Of a DNA stretch of 7,880 nt, positions 1-6,872 are shown one piece after another; within the stretch, counting starts at the first letter, position 1, and each line of letters opens with the position of its first letter. This DNA is from Verrucomicrobiota bacterium. GTDB lineage: Bacteria; Verrucomicrobiota; Verrucomicrobiia; Limisphaerales; JADLHS01. Below the pieces are notes generated by a model. The model worked only from the letters and a program-made list of their open reading frames with translations. It had not been told where the DNA came from and searched no databases. Location of the stretch: contig JANYBF010000507.1 in the NCBI GenBank assembly GCA_025360895.1, forward strand, positions 1-7,880. Direction: 5' to 3'. The translations under genes and the position numbers were made by a program.

Positions 1-96
1 AAATATCGGCTGCGCCAGGCGCTGGTCGCATTGCAAAAGAAGGCCGCCGAAGATTCCTGCTTAACCAAACCACTTTTTAGCGCATACATTGTATGA
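1..96 (+). CDS. C-terminal end of an upstream gene, possibly an ECF sigma factor (partial)
   Basis: Frame 1 is open from the first base to a TGA at 94-96 and encodes the last 31 residues of a protein that begins outside the window. The visible part starts KYRLRQALVALQKKA, basic and amphipathic, followed by a 16-residue tail ending in AYIV. The K-x-R-L-x-x-A-L-x-x-L spacing resembles the end of sigma-70 region 4.2, as in ECF sigma factors. The stop overlaps the next start as ATGA, which is typical of translationally coupled pairs, and the next product has an anti-sigma-like topology. The sigma assignment is inference from a very short tail plus context. The evidence that some coding frame ends here is better than the evidence for its identity. 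Confidence 0.4.
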   Translation, partial: KYRLRQALVALQKKAAEDSCLTKPLFSAYIV

Positions 97-1007
97 ATCC
101 GAACGAACAAGAGATTGAACGTCTGCTGCGCCGTGCCCCGAAGCCTCTACCGCCGGCGGGGTTGAAAAGCCAACTGACCGCCCGCGTGCCTTCGCCTGGT
201 GCGGACACGCCGTTAAACTCGAGGCCAATTTCAATCGCTTCGGAAGGATGGCTGCGTCGTTGGTGGCCGCTGTTTATTCCCGCAGCCGCTTCGTTGATCT
301 GTGCCGTGGTGCTGGCACTTCAACAGGCGGAGATCAACGATTTGCGAGAGTCTATTCACACGCTGTCAAAGGATCTTCCCGCCGCACAAGCAATCGCTGG
401 TGCAACACCAACTACAGATGAAATCCGCACCGATGCCTCAGCCAATTTGGCCGGGAATGAACCGGCGGAGATCGAGCGATTGAAACAGCTGGCGACCCAA
501 CTCACCGCCGAGGTAGCTGATTTGGAGCAGGTGCAGAAAGGAAATGAAGAGTTGCGTGCCAAACTGAACGCGCCACCGACTTTGACTCAGGAAGAACTCG
601 ACGCCCTTGCGAAGGCAAAAGAGAAGGCGCTGGCCATCGCGTGTATTAATAATCTGAAACAGTTTGGATTGGCGGTACGTATTTGGGCCGTGGACCATAA
701 CGATGCCCTTCCGCCGGATTCACTTTCCATGTCCAACGAACTGAACACCCCAAAAATTCTGGTTTGCCCGGCGGATACCAATCGGGTTGTGGCAAAAAGT
801 TGGGCGGTTTTCTCCACCGCCAATTGCACCTACGAATACTTCACTCCATCCGCCACCAATGCCGAAAGTGAACCGCAACGGGTACTTTCCCGCTGTCCGA
901 TCCACGGACACGTCGGTTTATGTGATGGCAGCGTTCAGAGCGAGATCGGCAAAAAGCACCCCGATTGGTTCAAGGAACGGGACGGGAAACTTTATCTGGA
1001 GTACTGA
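93..1007 (+). CDS. Single-pass membrane protein with coiled coil and pseudopilin-like (DUF1559-like) C-terminal domain; anti-sigma-like layout
   Basis: The 304-residue product has a charged N-terminal part of about 55 residues (ERLLRRAPKPLPPAGLK near the start), one hydrophobic segment at about 58-77, and a heptad-rich coiled coil at about 124-160. Its C-terminal domain, about 184-282, contains CINNLKQFGLAVRIWAVDHN, then ILVCPAD at 222-228, CPIHG at 268-272 and CDGSV at 277-281. That order matches the globular part of verrucomicrobial/planctomycetal DUF1559-like pseudopilins, which normally follow a prepilin N-terminal helix; none is present here. A short cytoplasmic N-terminus, one membrane helix and a large outer part is the layout of anti-sigma factors, and the gene overlaps the preceding one by ATGA, so a regulatory membrane partner is plausible. 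There is no Shine-Dalgarno motif, which fits coupled translation. Function is not known; the domain similarity is a pattern judgement. Confidence 0.8.
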   Translation: MNPNEQEIERLLRRAPKPLPPAGLKSQLTARVPSPGADTPLNSRPISIASEGWLRRWWPLFIPAAASLICAVVLALQQAEINDLRESIHTLSKDLPAAQAIAGATPTTDEIRTDASANLAGNEPAEIERLKQLATQLTAEVADLEQVQKGNEELRAKLNAPPTLTQEELDALAKAKEKALAIACINNLKQFGLAVRIWAVDHNDALPPDSLSMSNELNTPKILVCPADTNRVVAKSWAVFSTANCTYEYFTPSATNAESEPQRVLSRCPIHGHVGLCDGSVQSEIGKKHPDWFKERDGKLYLEY

Positions 1008-1008
1008 T

Positions 1009-1701
1009 ATGCGCCGCGTCATCCCGATAAGCCTCTGTGTCGCGGTGGGCCTAGCGATGGTGGTGGCGGTTTCACTGCGGCAAAACCAGGTCGCCACATT
1101 GAGGGCGGAACGGACGCAGGTCTTGGCGCGACTGACCGAACCGGTTGAAGTCTCGCTGACGGTCGCTCCAGCCGCACCGCCGGATTCCAAGCAAAACTCC
1201 CACTCGACTTCGATCGAGTTGTTGCAACTCCGCGCCGAGGTCACCCGTTTGGGAAATCGCAAACACGAACTCGCCAATGCGCATCTCGAGAACAACCGCC
1301 TCCAGTTCGAGCTCACCACCCGAGGCACAAACGTCCCCGGCGCAGCCGCGTTACCGGCTGGCTACATTCGAAAGTCCCAAGCCCGCAAACTTGGATACAA
1401 CACTCCCGAAGCCACAATTGAAACCATGCTTTGGGCAATTCAGAACCGGGATCTCAGAGTCATTACGCAGTCATTCACGCCTGAGACCGCCCAAGGATTC
1501 CAGCGGGAGATTGAGAAATCCGGAGACTCGATGGAGGAATTCTTTAAGAGCAGCGAAAGCCTGGTTGGCATGCGCGTCGTCAGCCGGGAGCAAGCGTCAG
1601 ACAATAGCATCGAGTTGCAAGTGGAAATAGTGCCCGGCGTGCCTCCTGAAACCATGCGCTTTCGGAAGATAAACGATGAGTGGAAAATGGAGACGCACTG
1701 A
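1009..1701 (+). CDS. Membrane-anchored coiled-coil protein with a possible NTF2-like C-terminal domain
   Basis: The 230-residue product starts with basic residues and a hydrophobic helix (about 4-22), either an uncleaved anchor or a signal peptide. A coiled coil covers about 24-42 and again 68-103, with a Pro/Ala/Ser-rich break at 52-66. The C-terminal part, about 128-230, opens with GYNTPEATIETMLWAIQNRD and ends with FRKINDEWKMETH. This opening helix after TPEA and the closing strand with a K-x-x-x-E-W-K pattern resemble NTF2-like/DUF4878-like folds; this is inference. The start at 1009 is preferred because a GGAG at 998-1001 sits 7 bases upstream and the previous stop ends at 1007. The frame stays open upstream to 787, but that part overlaps the preceding gene. 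Close spacing implies one operon with the two preceding genes. Exact function unknown. Confidence 0.8.
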   Translation: MRRVIPISLCVAVGLAMVVAVSLRQNQVATLRAERTQVLARLTEPVEVSLTVAPAAPPDSKQNSHSTSIELLQLRAEVTRLGNRKHELANAHLENNRLQFELTTRGTNVPGAAALPAGYIRKSQARKLGYNTPEATIETMLWAIQNRDLRVITQSFTPETAQGFQREIEKSGDSMEEFFKSSESLVGMRVVSREQASDNSIELQVEIVPGVPPETMRFRKINDEWKMETH

Positions 1702-1719
1702 CGCGAAATCTCTATCCGT

Positions 1720-2745
1720 TCAGGCCAACGCCCAACCCGGTGCGATGTCGCCATCAAACTCCGGGCCGGCGGCGCCCGCCAAAAGCTTCCGCTCGGCGAG
1801 AATACCGATCATCGCCGCGTTGTCGGTGCAAAGACTTTTTTCCGCGAGGCACAAAGCAAAGCCGGCGCGACCGCAGGCTTTCGCGAGTTCGTCCCGCAAC
1901 GAGCGATTGCACGTCACGCCACCGGAAGCCGTGATGCACCGCACGCCCAGCCGCTTCGCCGCCCGAATCGTTTTCGACACCAGTACCTCCACGATGGCCG
2001 CCTGGACGCTGGCGCAGAAATCGCGCAGCGCCGGCGGGTCATCCAGCAAACCCGGATGATCGCGCAGAAAGTAGCGCACCGATGTTTTCAAGCCGCTGAA
2101 GCTGAAATCGTCATTCGGATCGTTCATCAACGGACGCGGGAAGCTGAATGCTTTCGCATTCCCCTGCTCCGCCAGTCGGTCAATTTCCGCGCCAGCGGGA
2201 TAGGGCAGGCCCATCAGCTTGCCGGTCTTGTCGAAGCACTCGCCGGCGGCATCATCAATTGTCCCGCCCAACACGCGATGTTTCAATTCGGCAGCCACAT
2301 GAACCAGCATCGTGTGGCCGCCGCTGACGATGAGTGAAACGTTCGGTTGAAATTCATCAAAATGTGCTCGCGCCGGATTTCCGGAAATCCATGGCGAATA
2401 CAAATGCGCCTCGTGATGATGAATGCCCACGAACGGCTTGCGCCGGGCGAACGCCAGGGCCTGTGCCGCCTTGAAGCCCACCATCAACGCGCTGGCCAAC
2501 CCCGGACCTTGCGTCGCCGCGACGGCGTCGAGTTCCGTCACAGTCACCCCGGCGGCGCGCAACGCCGCCTGCGTCACCGGAATTAGATTGCGCAGATGCT
2601 CCCGGGCCGCAAGTTCAGGCACCACTCCGCCGTACTCCGCATGGAGTTCGATTTGAGAGGCAACGATATTGGACAGAATCTCCCCCGCGCGCACGACGGC
2701 CACACTGGTTTCGTCGCAGGAAGTTTCAAGCGCCAGCAGTGTCAT
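1720..2745 (-). CDS. tsaD: tRNA N6-adenosine threonylcarbamoyltransferase TsaD
   Basis: TsaD (Gcp/YgjD/Kae1 family) transfers the threonylcarbamoyl group from threonylcarbamoyl-AMP to A37 of tRNAs reading ANN codons, acting in the cytoplasm with TsaB and TsaE. The 341-residue length is normal for bacterial members. The N-terminus reads LALETSCDETSVAVV, the family signature. The metal-binding HxExH motif is at 110-114 (His110, His114), and the third ligand is Asp308 in SLCTDNAAM. Other family motifs are SGGHT at 141-145, the GECFDK segment at 168-173, FSGLKTSVR at 216-224 and ASGGVTCNRSLR at 273-284. The gene is complete. It is last in a minus-strand series after ispD and ctpA, 65 bases from the ctpA stop, and converges on the plus-strand gene ending at 1701 with 18 bases between. 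No Shine-Dalgarno motif precedes the start. Confidence 0.97.
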   Translation of the reverse strand: MTLLALETSCDETSVAVVRAGEILSNIVASQIELHAEYGGVVPELAAREHLRNLIPVTQAALRAAGVTVTELDAVAATQGPGLASALMVGFKAAQALAFARRKPFVGIHHHEAHLYSPWISGNPARAHFDEFQPNVSLIVSGGHTMLVHVAAELKHRVLGGTIDDAAGECFDKTGKLMGLPYPAGAEIDRLAEQGNAKAFSFPRPLMNDPNDDFSFSGLKTSVRYFLRDHPGLLDDPPALRDFCASVQAAIVEVLVSKTIRAAKRLGVRCITASGGVTCNRSLRDELAKACGRAGFALCLAEKSLCTDNAAMIGILAERKLLAGAAGPEFDGDIAPGWALA

Positions 2746-2773
2746 CGAATATCAGCGTTGCGAACAACGAAGG

Positions 2774-2797
2774 GGCGGAAGCCCGGATTCTTCCGCC
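2774..2797 (-). terminator. Hairpin between ctpA and tsaD
   Basis: GGCGGAAG at 2774-2781 and CTTCCGCC at 2790-2797 form a perfect 8-bp inverted repeat with an 8-base loop. It starts 13 bases past the ctpA stop on the minus strand. The sequence following the stem on that strand is CCCTTCGTTGTTCG, without a proper T-run, so a classical intrinsic terminator is doubtful. It could instead be an mRNA-stabilising or attenuating hairpin between the two genes. The repeat is seen; the role is inferred. Confidence 0.35.
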
Positions 2798-2810
2798 TAC
2801 TTCAACCGGC

Positions 2811-4160
2811 TCATTGCGCATGGGCGACCTTGCCGCTGCGGGCTTTGGGCGAGTCCAATTCAGAGGCGCGTTCGGTAAAGAGATTGATGGCTTTCAGCAC
2901 ATCCATCGCGCGATCCAGTTGTGGATCGCGGGCATTGATAATGCGCTCCCGATCCTTTTCCTCCACCGACTCGACCCCGCCCGGAGTCACGCGCAAACGG
3001 GCGAAAGTATCTTCCTCGTCCGTCATTACGACGGGGATGTCCGGCGTTATGCCATGTTCGTGAATGACCTTGTGACTGGGGGTGTAGTATTTCGAAGTGG
3101 TCAACCGCAAAGCCGTGCCGCCTTCCAGCGGGATAATCTCCTGCACCGAACCTTTGCCAAAGGTTTTCTCGCCGATGATGATAGCCTTGCATTTGCCCAG
3201 CGCCGCACAATCCTGCAAACAACCGGCGACAATCTCCGAGGCACTGGCGCTGCCCAGGTTGACCAGCACCGCCACCGGCAGGTCGCGAAATTCGCCGCTC
3301 CGGCCAGTGACATTGCGGGTGGTGCTCTTCGCCGGATTACGACCTTCGGTGCTGACCACCAACTGGCCGCGCGGCAAAAACTTTTCGCAGACTTCCACCG
3401 CCTGATCGAGCAGACCGCCGGGGTTCCCGCGCAAATCCAGAATCAACGCCTGCATGCCGCGCGCCTTGAGTTTTTTTAGCGCCGCATCCAGTTCCTCGCT
3501 CGTGTGCTCGCCGAATTGCGTCAGGCGCACGTACCCGATTTTATTTTCCCCAAGCGGAAATTCCTGCTTGCCGTTCACGTCCTTGACCATGCTCACCTTG
3601 ATGATGGCACGGGTGAGTTTATAGTCCTTCTTCTCGCCGGAACTGGGCCGCTCCATGGTCAAGGTCACGTCGGTGTCCGGTTCTCCCCGCAATCGTTTAA
3701 CCGCATCCTCCACAGACATCTTCTCCGCCGTGGCTCCGTCAATCTTGATAATGCGGTCACCGGTCAGAATTCCAGCGCGAAAGCCGGGGGTGTCCTCGAT
3801 GGGCGCAACCACCGTGACATAACCATCGCGCAGTTGAATCACAATCCCAAGCCCGCCAAATTGCCCCTGCGTGTCGCTTTGCAACTCATTGTACTTCTCG
3901 GGTTCCATGAATTCGCTGTGTGGGTCCAACGTCCCGATCATGCCTTTCAGCGCGCCGTAAACGAGGTCCTGATAAGTGAGGTTGGTCCCGTCCACGTAAT
4001 CCTTGCGCACCTTTTCCATCACGTAGGAAAACAACTCCAGATTGGGATACGCCGAATCCTTCTCCGCCGCGACCGCCGTGGCGGAATAGACCCACGCCCC
4101 CAGCACGAGGTTGAGGGCCAGCACCGCCGCCGTCAGACCGAAGATCAAGATTCGTTTCAT
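2811..4160 (-). CDS. ctpA: Carboxy-terminal processing serine protease, S41 family, with PDZ domain (CtpA/Prc-like)
   Basis: The 449-residue product belongs to the C-terminal processing peptidases, exported proteases that trim or degrade envelope proteins with a Ser/Lys dyad. A signal peptide covers about 1-32 (MKRILIFGLT, hydrophobic core, ATAVAA before EKD). A helical segment with TLDPHSEFM at 77-85 follows, then a PDZ domain at about 97-172 (GLGIVIQ, TGDRIIKIDG). The protease core covers about 195-380, with LDLRGNPGGLL at 241-251. The nucleophile is inferred to be Ser306 in GSASASEIVAG and the base Lys336 in TFGKGSVQ. The segment between them is five residues longer than in E. coli Prc and carries three cysteines (314, 318, 324). 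The frame is open to an ATG at 4265, but the start at 4160 gives the signal peptide directly and lies downstream of a plausible promoter. Confidence 0.95.
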   Translation of the reverse strand: MKRILIFGLTAAVLALNLVLGAWVYSATAVAAEKDSAYPNLELFSYVMEKVRKDYVDGTNLTYQDLVYGALKGMIGTLDPHSEFMEPEKYNELQSDTQGQFGGLGIVIQLRDGYVTVVAPIEDTPGFRAGILTGDRIIKIDGATAEKMSVEDAVKRLRGEPDTDVTLTMERPSSGEKKDYKLTRAIIKVSMVKDVNGKQEFPLGENKIGYVRLTQFGEHTSEELDAALKKLKARGMQALILDLRGNPGGLLDQAVEVCEKFLPRGQLVVSTEGRNPAKSTTRNVTGRSGEFRDLPVAVLVNLGSASASEIVAGCLQDCAALGKCKAIIIGEKTFGKGSVQEIIPLEGGTALRLTTSKYYTPSHKVIHEHGITPDIPVVMTDEEDTFARLRVTPGGVESVEEKDRERIINARDPQLDRAMDVLKAINLFTERASELDSPKARSGKVAHAQ

Positions 4161-4183
4161 AGCAACATCAACTGTTGGCCGGG

Positions 4184-4212
4184 ACAATAGAAGCGCGGAA
4201 GCCGGTTGGCAA
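4184..4212 (-). promoter_or_regulatory. Sigma70-like promoter for ctpA
   Basis: On the minus strand TTGCCA (4212-4207) matches the -35 consensus at five of six bases and TATTGT (4189-4184) matches the -10 at four of six, with an ideal 17-base spacer. Transcription would start near 4177, giving a leader of about 17 bases before the ctpA start at 4160. That leader contains a small 5-bp inverted repeat (CAACA 4163-4167 / TGTTG 4173-4177). The placement supports the chosen ctpA start and suggests ctpA-tsaD can be transcribed without ispD. Confidence 0.4.
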
Positions 4213-4227
4213 GTTGTGGTGCGCGTG

Positions 4228-4256
4228 AAAAGAAAAATCCCGACGATGGCGGCGTC
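4228..4256 (-). terminator. Weak terminator-like element after ispD
   Basis: On the minus strand a short GACG...CGTC stem (4256-4253 with 4245-4242, 7-base loop) is followed within a few bases by a T-rich run, TTTTTCTTTT, at 4237-4228. It lies 16 bases past the ispD stop and before the ctpA promoter. The stem is only 4 bp, so this is tentative. The T-run is the strongest part of the signal. Confidence 0.25.
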
Positions 4257-4271
4257 CCGATGCACCCGCCA

Positions 4272-4952
4272 TTACCTACCCGCCAGTAGCAAGCCCACAT
4301 AGGGCAAATCCGCTGGCAACGTCACTTTGGGATTCGGCCACCCGCCCGCGACCAACCACACGGGTTGCCCGATTAACTCACACGCAGCGGTATCGTCGGT
4401 GACGTGCAACCCCCGGCGTCGCACCTCCACGAGCGCCTGCCGGATCACTTCCACCCGAAACGTCTGCGGCGTCTGCACCGCCCACAACTTCGAACGATCC
4501 AGAGTGCGCGCGACGGTTTGGCCGTCGCTTGATTCCTTGATCGTGTCGGTGACGGCCTGCGCCGCGACAGCGGCACCCGTTTCGCGCGCCGCCTCAATCG
4601 TCGCCGTGATCAACTCCTGGCTCGTGCAAGGCCGCGCCCCATCCTGAATCACCACAATTTTTGCCCGCGGCGAAATGGCTTCCAGCCCGTTCCAGACCGA
4701 GTCCTGCCGCTCCGCTCCACCCACGACCAAGCGATGGGGCTTGCTCAGTTTGAACTCACCTGCCAATTCCGTGAAGGCGGTTTGCATTCCCGCGCGGACC
4801 ACGATCACGATCTCGTCAATATCCACCGCGTCCTGGAACCGTTGCCAGGTGTGCGCCACGACGGGCCGTCCCGCGACTTCGAGAAAGAGTTTGTCCACGT
4901 TTGGCCCCATGCGCGTGCCTTGGCCGGCGGCGACGATGATTGCGCTGTTCAT
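4272..4952 (-). CDS. ispD: 2-C-methyl-D-erythritol 4-phosphate cytidylyltransferase IspD
   Basis: IspD couples methylerythritol phosphate with CTP to give CDP-methylerythritol, the third step of the MEP isoprenoid pathway, in the cytoplasm. The 226-residue length is typical. The N-terminus reads MNSAIIVAAGQGTRMG, the CTP-binding G-x-G-x-RMG loop, followed by Lys21 in DKLFLEV. VGGAERQDSVWNGL at 77-90 is the family's GG-x-x-R-x-x-SV-x-x-GL motif. QDGARP at 103-108 corresponds to the usual HDAARP, keeping the key Asp104 and Arg107. Closing motifs are TPQTF at 161-165, DD at 186-187 and NPKVTLPADL at 207-216 with Lys209. The frame stays open upstream to 5627, but that part lies antisense to the transaldolase gene and does not resemble IspD; the start at 4952 gives the normal family N-terminus. 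No Shine-Dalgarno motif is visible. No ispF is fused or adjacent. Confidence 0.95.
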   Translation of the reverse strand: MNSAIIVAAGQGTRMGPNVDKLFLEVAGRPVVAHTWQRFQDAVDIDEIVIVVRAGMQTAFTELAGEFKLSKPHRLVVGGAERQDSVWNGLEAISPRAKIVVIQDGARPCTSQELITATIEAARETGAAVAAQAVTDTIKESSDGQTVARTLDRSKLWAVQTPQTFRVEVIRQALVEVRRRGLHVTDDTAACELIGQPVWLVAGGWPNPKVTLPADLPYVGLLLAGR

Positions 4953-5060
4953 TCCGGTCAGTCTAAAGTCTCGCGCCCAAAGTCCAAAGGCTAAATCCAT
5001 CACCCGCGCAATGAATAAATGAAGGATGACTTTCATGACCGTTCCTTTTACCTTGCCCGC

Positions 5061-6035
5061 ATGAGTGCAACCGTCAATCAACTTGATCAACTCAAGCAAT
5101 TCACTAAAGTCGTGGCCGACACCGGCGATTTCGCGACGCTCAAGCAATACGCGCCACAGGACGCCACCACGAATCCCTCGCTGATCTTCAAAGCCGCGCA
5201 GATGCCCGAGTACCAATATCTCGTGGACAAGGCCATCGCGGACAATCGCAAGTCCGGCGCCAACGGCGCGGCACTCTTGGGCCTCGTGATGGATGATTTG
5301 CTGACGTTGTTTGGCGGCGAGATTTTGAAAATTGTTCCGGGCCGGGTTTCCACCGAGACCGACGCGATTCTGGCCTTTGACACCGAGGCGCTCATTGCCA
5401 AAGGCCGCCAGTTCATTGCGCTTTACCAGAAGCAGGGCATCCCCCGCGAGCGCATCCTGATTAAAATCGCGAGCACCTGGGAAGGCATCCGCGCCTGCGA
5501 AGTGCTCCAGCAGGAAGGCATCAATTGCAATCTCACCCTGCTCTTCTCGCTCGTTCAGGCGGTTGCCTGCGCCGAGGCCAAGGCCAAACTCATCTCGCCG
5601 TTCGTCGGGCGCATTCTCGACTGGCATAAGAAATCCACCGGTAAAGATTATTCACCCACCGAAGACCCCGGGGTGGTGTCGGTAAAGGAGATTTACGCCT
5701 ACTACAAAAAGTTTGGACACGCGACCGAAGTCATGGGCGCGAGTTTCCGCAACGTGGGCGAAATCCAGGAACTCGCTGGTTGCGATTTACTGACCATCAG
5801 CCCGCCTCTGTTGGGCGAATTGAAGAGCAGCACCACGCCGCTGCAACGCAAGCTTAGTCCCGATCGCGCGCAGGAAAGCCAACTTGAGAAGCTCGTGCTC
5901 GACGAAAAGAAATTCCGTTGGCTGTTCAACGAAAATCAGATGGCCACCGAGAAGACTTCCGAAGGCGTCCGCCTGTTCAACGCCGATGCGGTAAAGCTGG
6001 AGAAATTCATTGCGGCTAAATTGGAGAAAGTCTAG
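5061..6035 (+). CDS. tal: Transaldolase (TalB-type)
   Basis: Transaldolase moves a dihydroxyacetone unit between sedoheptulose 7-phosphate and glyceraldehyde 3-phosphate in the non-oxidative pentose phosphate pathway, in the cytoplasm. The 324-residue product is of the classical long TalB type. Active-site residues line up with E. coli TalB at a constant offset of three: Asp20 (VVADTGD), Asn38 (DATTNPSLI), Glu99 (VSTET), the Schiff-base Lys135 (ILIKIASTWEG), Asn157 and Thr159 (NCNLTL), Ser179 and Arg184 (SPFVGRILDW). The start at 5061 gives the usual N-terminus (SATVNQLDQLKQFTKVVADTGD). An in-frame ATG at 5019 would add 14 residues unlike the family. No Shine-Dalgarno motif. The gene is divergent from ispD across 108 bases and converges on the hydrolase gene with no spacer. 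Confidence 0.96.
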   Translation: MSATVNQLDQLKQFTKVVADTGDFATLKQYAPQDATTNPSLIFKAAQMPEYQYLVDKAIADNRKSGANGAALLGLVMDDLLTLFGGEILKIVPGRVSTETDAILAFDTEALIAKGRQFIALYQKQGIPRERILIKIASTWEGIRACEVLQQEGINCNLTLLFSLVQAVACAEAKAKLISPFVGRILDWHKKSTGKDYSPTEDPGVVSVKEIYAYYKKFGHATEVMGASFRNVGEIQELAGCDLLTISPPLLGELKSSTTPLQRKLSPDRAQESQLEKLVLDEKKFRWLFNENQMATEKTSEGVRLFNADAVKLEKFIAAKLEKV

Positions 6036-6872
6036 TTATCGCCGAATTGAGACCGGCGGGGCGTTGGCGGTCCAAAAAACAAAAATCTTTTGCCACCATT
6101 CGGGCGATTGTTCGGCGACTTCATTATGCCCGGCGCCCGGGATGATTTGCAGCGACTTTGGTCCGGCGTAGGAATCAAATAATCGTTGACCGGCCTTTGG
6201 AGGGATTATTTCATCGGCGGCGGGGATGATTATTGAGACTGGACCTCGAAAGTCCTTCATCCACTCGGCCGGTTGGTAGCGATCCCTGAGAAAGAGATAC
6301 GGCAACAACAACGGCATCTTACTTTGCGCCACCGAAGCGAGATTGTTGTACGGCGCAAACAAGAGCATTCCGGCGACTTCCTTCGGATGGGTCCGGGCCA
6401 GATGCGCCGCCACGCCCGCGCCGATGGATTCGCTCACCACGTAGATTGGCATGTTCGTCAGTGCGGCGAAAGCTTCCTCACCTGCTGCCAACAAACTCGT
6501 CAGACTGGGCGAGCCACTACGCGTTCCGTAGCCAGGGTATTCCAACACGAATAAATCCATTGCTCCCGCCTCGTGAATTGGTCGGGCGATGTAACTACGA
6601 TCCAGCGCACAGCCGGCGTTGCCGTGAACAATCAGAACGCTCCCGGTCGGTGAGGCTGTTGCCGCCATTTTCCAGCCGATGATTTCGCCGGTCGAATTTC
6701 GCCAAGGCGTGAAACCCTCTCGGGCCGCGAGTTGTTTGACGCCGTCAGCTGACAGCCTGGTCGGGAAATAAAGCAACTTGCGCTGCCACGCGCAGCCTAT
6801 GACGAGTAACAATCCGTAAACGATCCCAAGGGTTAGAAGCATTCGACGTAGTTTGGTTTTCCAGGCAGACAT
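6036..6872 (-). CDS. Membrane-anchored alpha/beta hydrolase (Bem46-like)
   Basis: The 278-residue product begins MSAWKTKLRRMLLTL and has a hydrophobic segment at about 10-28 ending in VIGC (24-27), which could be a membrane anchor or a lipobox with Cys27 as the lipidated residue. The hydrolase fold follows: LLYFP at 33-37, HGNAG at 83-87 (oxyanion loop), EYPGYGTRSGSPS at 111-123, the nucleophile elbow SESIG at 147-151 with Ser149, Asp220 in AADEIIPP, and His249 in GAGHNE. The Ser-Asp-His triad is therefore complete. The elbow has Ser instead of the first Gly of GxSxG. The order resembles Bem46/YfhR-like hydrolases, whose substrates are mostly unknown. The frame is open up to 7109, but the extra 79 residues look non-coding and resemble no family; the start at 6872 puts the anchor at the N-terminus. 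Ser/ester hydrolase activity is inferred; the substrate cannot be told. Confidence 0.88.
   Translation of the reverse strand: MSAWKTKLRRMLLTLGIVYGLLLVIGCAWQRKLLYFPTRLSADGVKQLAAREGFTPWRNSTGEIIGWKMAATASPTGSVLIVHGNAGCALDRSYIARPIHEAGAMDLFVLEYPGYGTRSGSPSLTSLLAAGEEAFAALTNMPIYVVSESIGAGVAAHLARTHPKEVAGMLLFAPYNNLASVAQSKMPLLLPYLFLRDRYQPAEWMKDFRGPVSIIIPAADEIIPPKAGQRLFDSYAGPKSLQIIPGAGHNEVAEQSPEWWQKIFVFWTANAPPVSIRR

Noticed and set aside
787..1008. Upstream extension of the second coiled-coil gene
   Set aside because: It overlaps the pseudopilin-like domain of the previous gene in another frame. The ATG at 1009 has a GGAG at good spacing and starts directly with a membrane helix.
2739..3479. Long plus-strand open frame of 246 codons opposite ctpA and the tsaD start
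   Set aside because: It is antisense to clear ctpA coding sequence and its translation has no recognisable motif.
3504..4190. Plus-strand open frame of 228 codons opposite the 5' half of ctpA
   Set aside because: It is antisense to the PDZ and N-terminal regions of ctpA, which have convincing motifs; its own translation is low in motif content and rich in His, as expected of a shadow frame.
4960..4987. TTGGAC-N16-TAGACT on the minus strand as an ispD promoter giving a leaderless mRNA
   Set aside because: The -35 box matches at only three of six bases and the -10 would lie only 7 bases from the start codon; too weak to annotate.
4953..5627. The ispD frame stays open for 225 more codons upstream on the minus strand
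   Set aside because: It lies wholly antisense to the well-supported transaldolase gene, shows no IspD-like or other motif, and the ATG at 4952 gives the normal IspD N-terminus. The open frame reflects codon bias.
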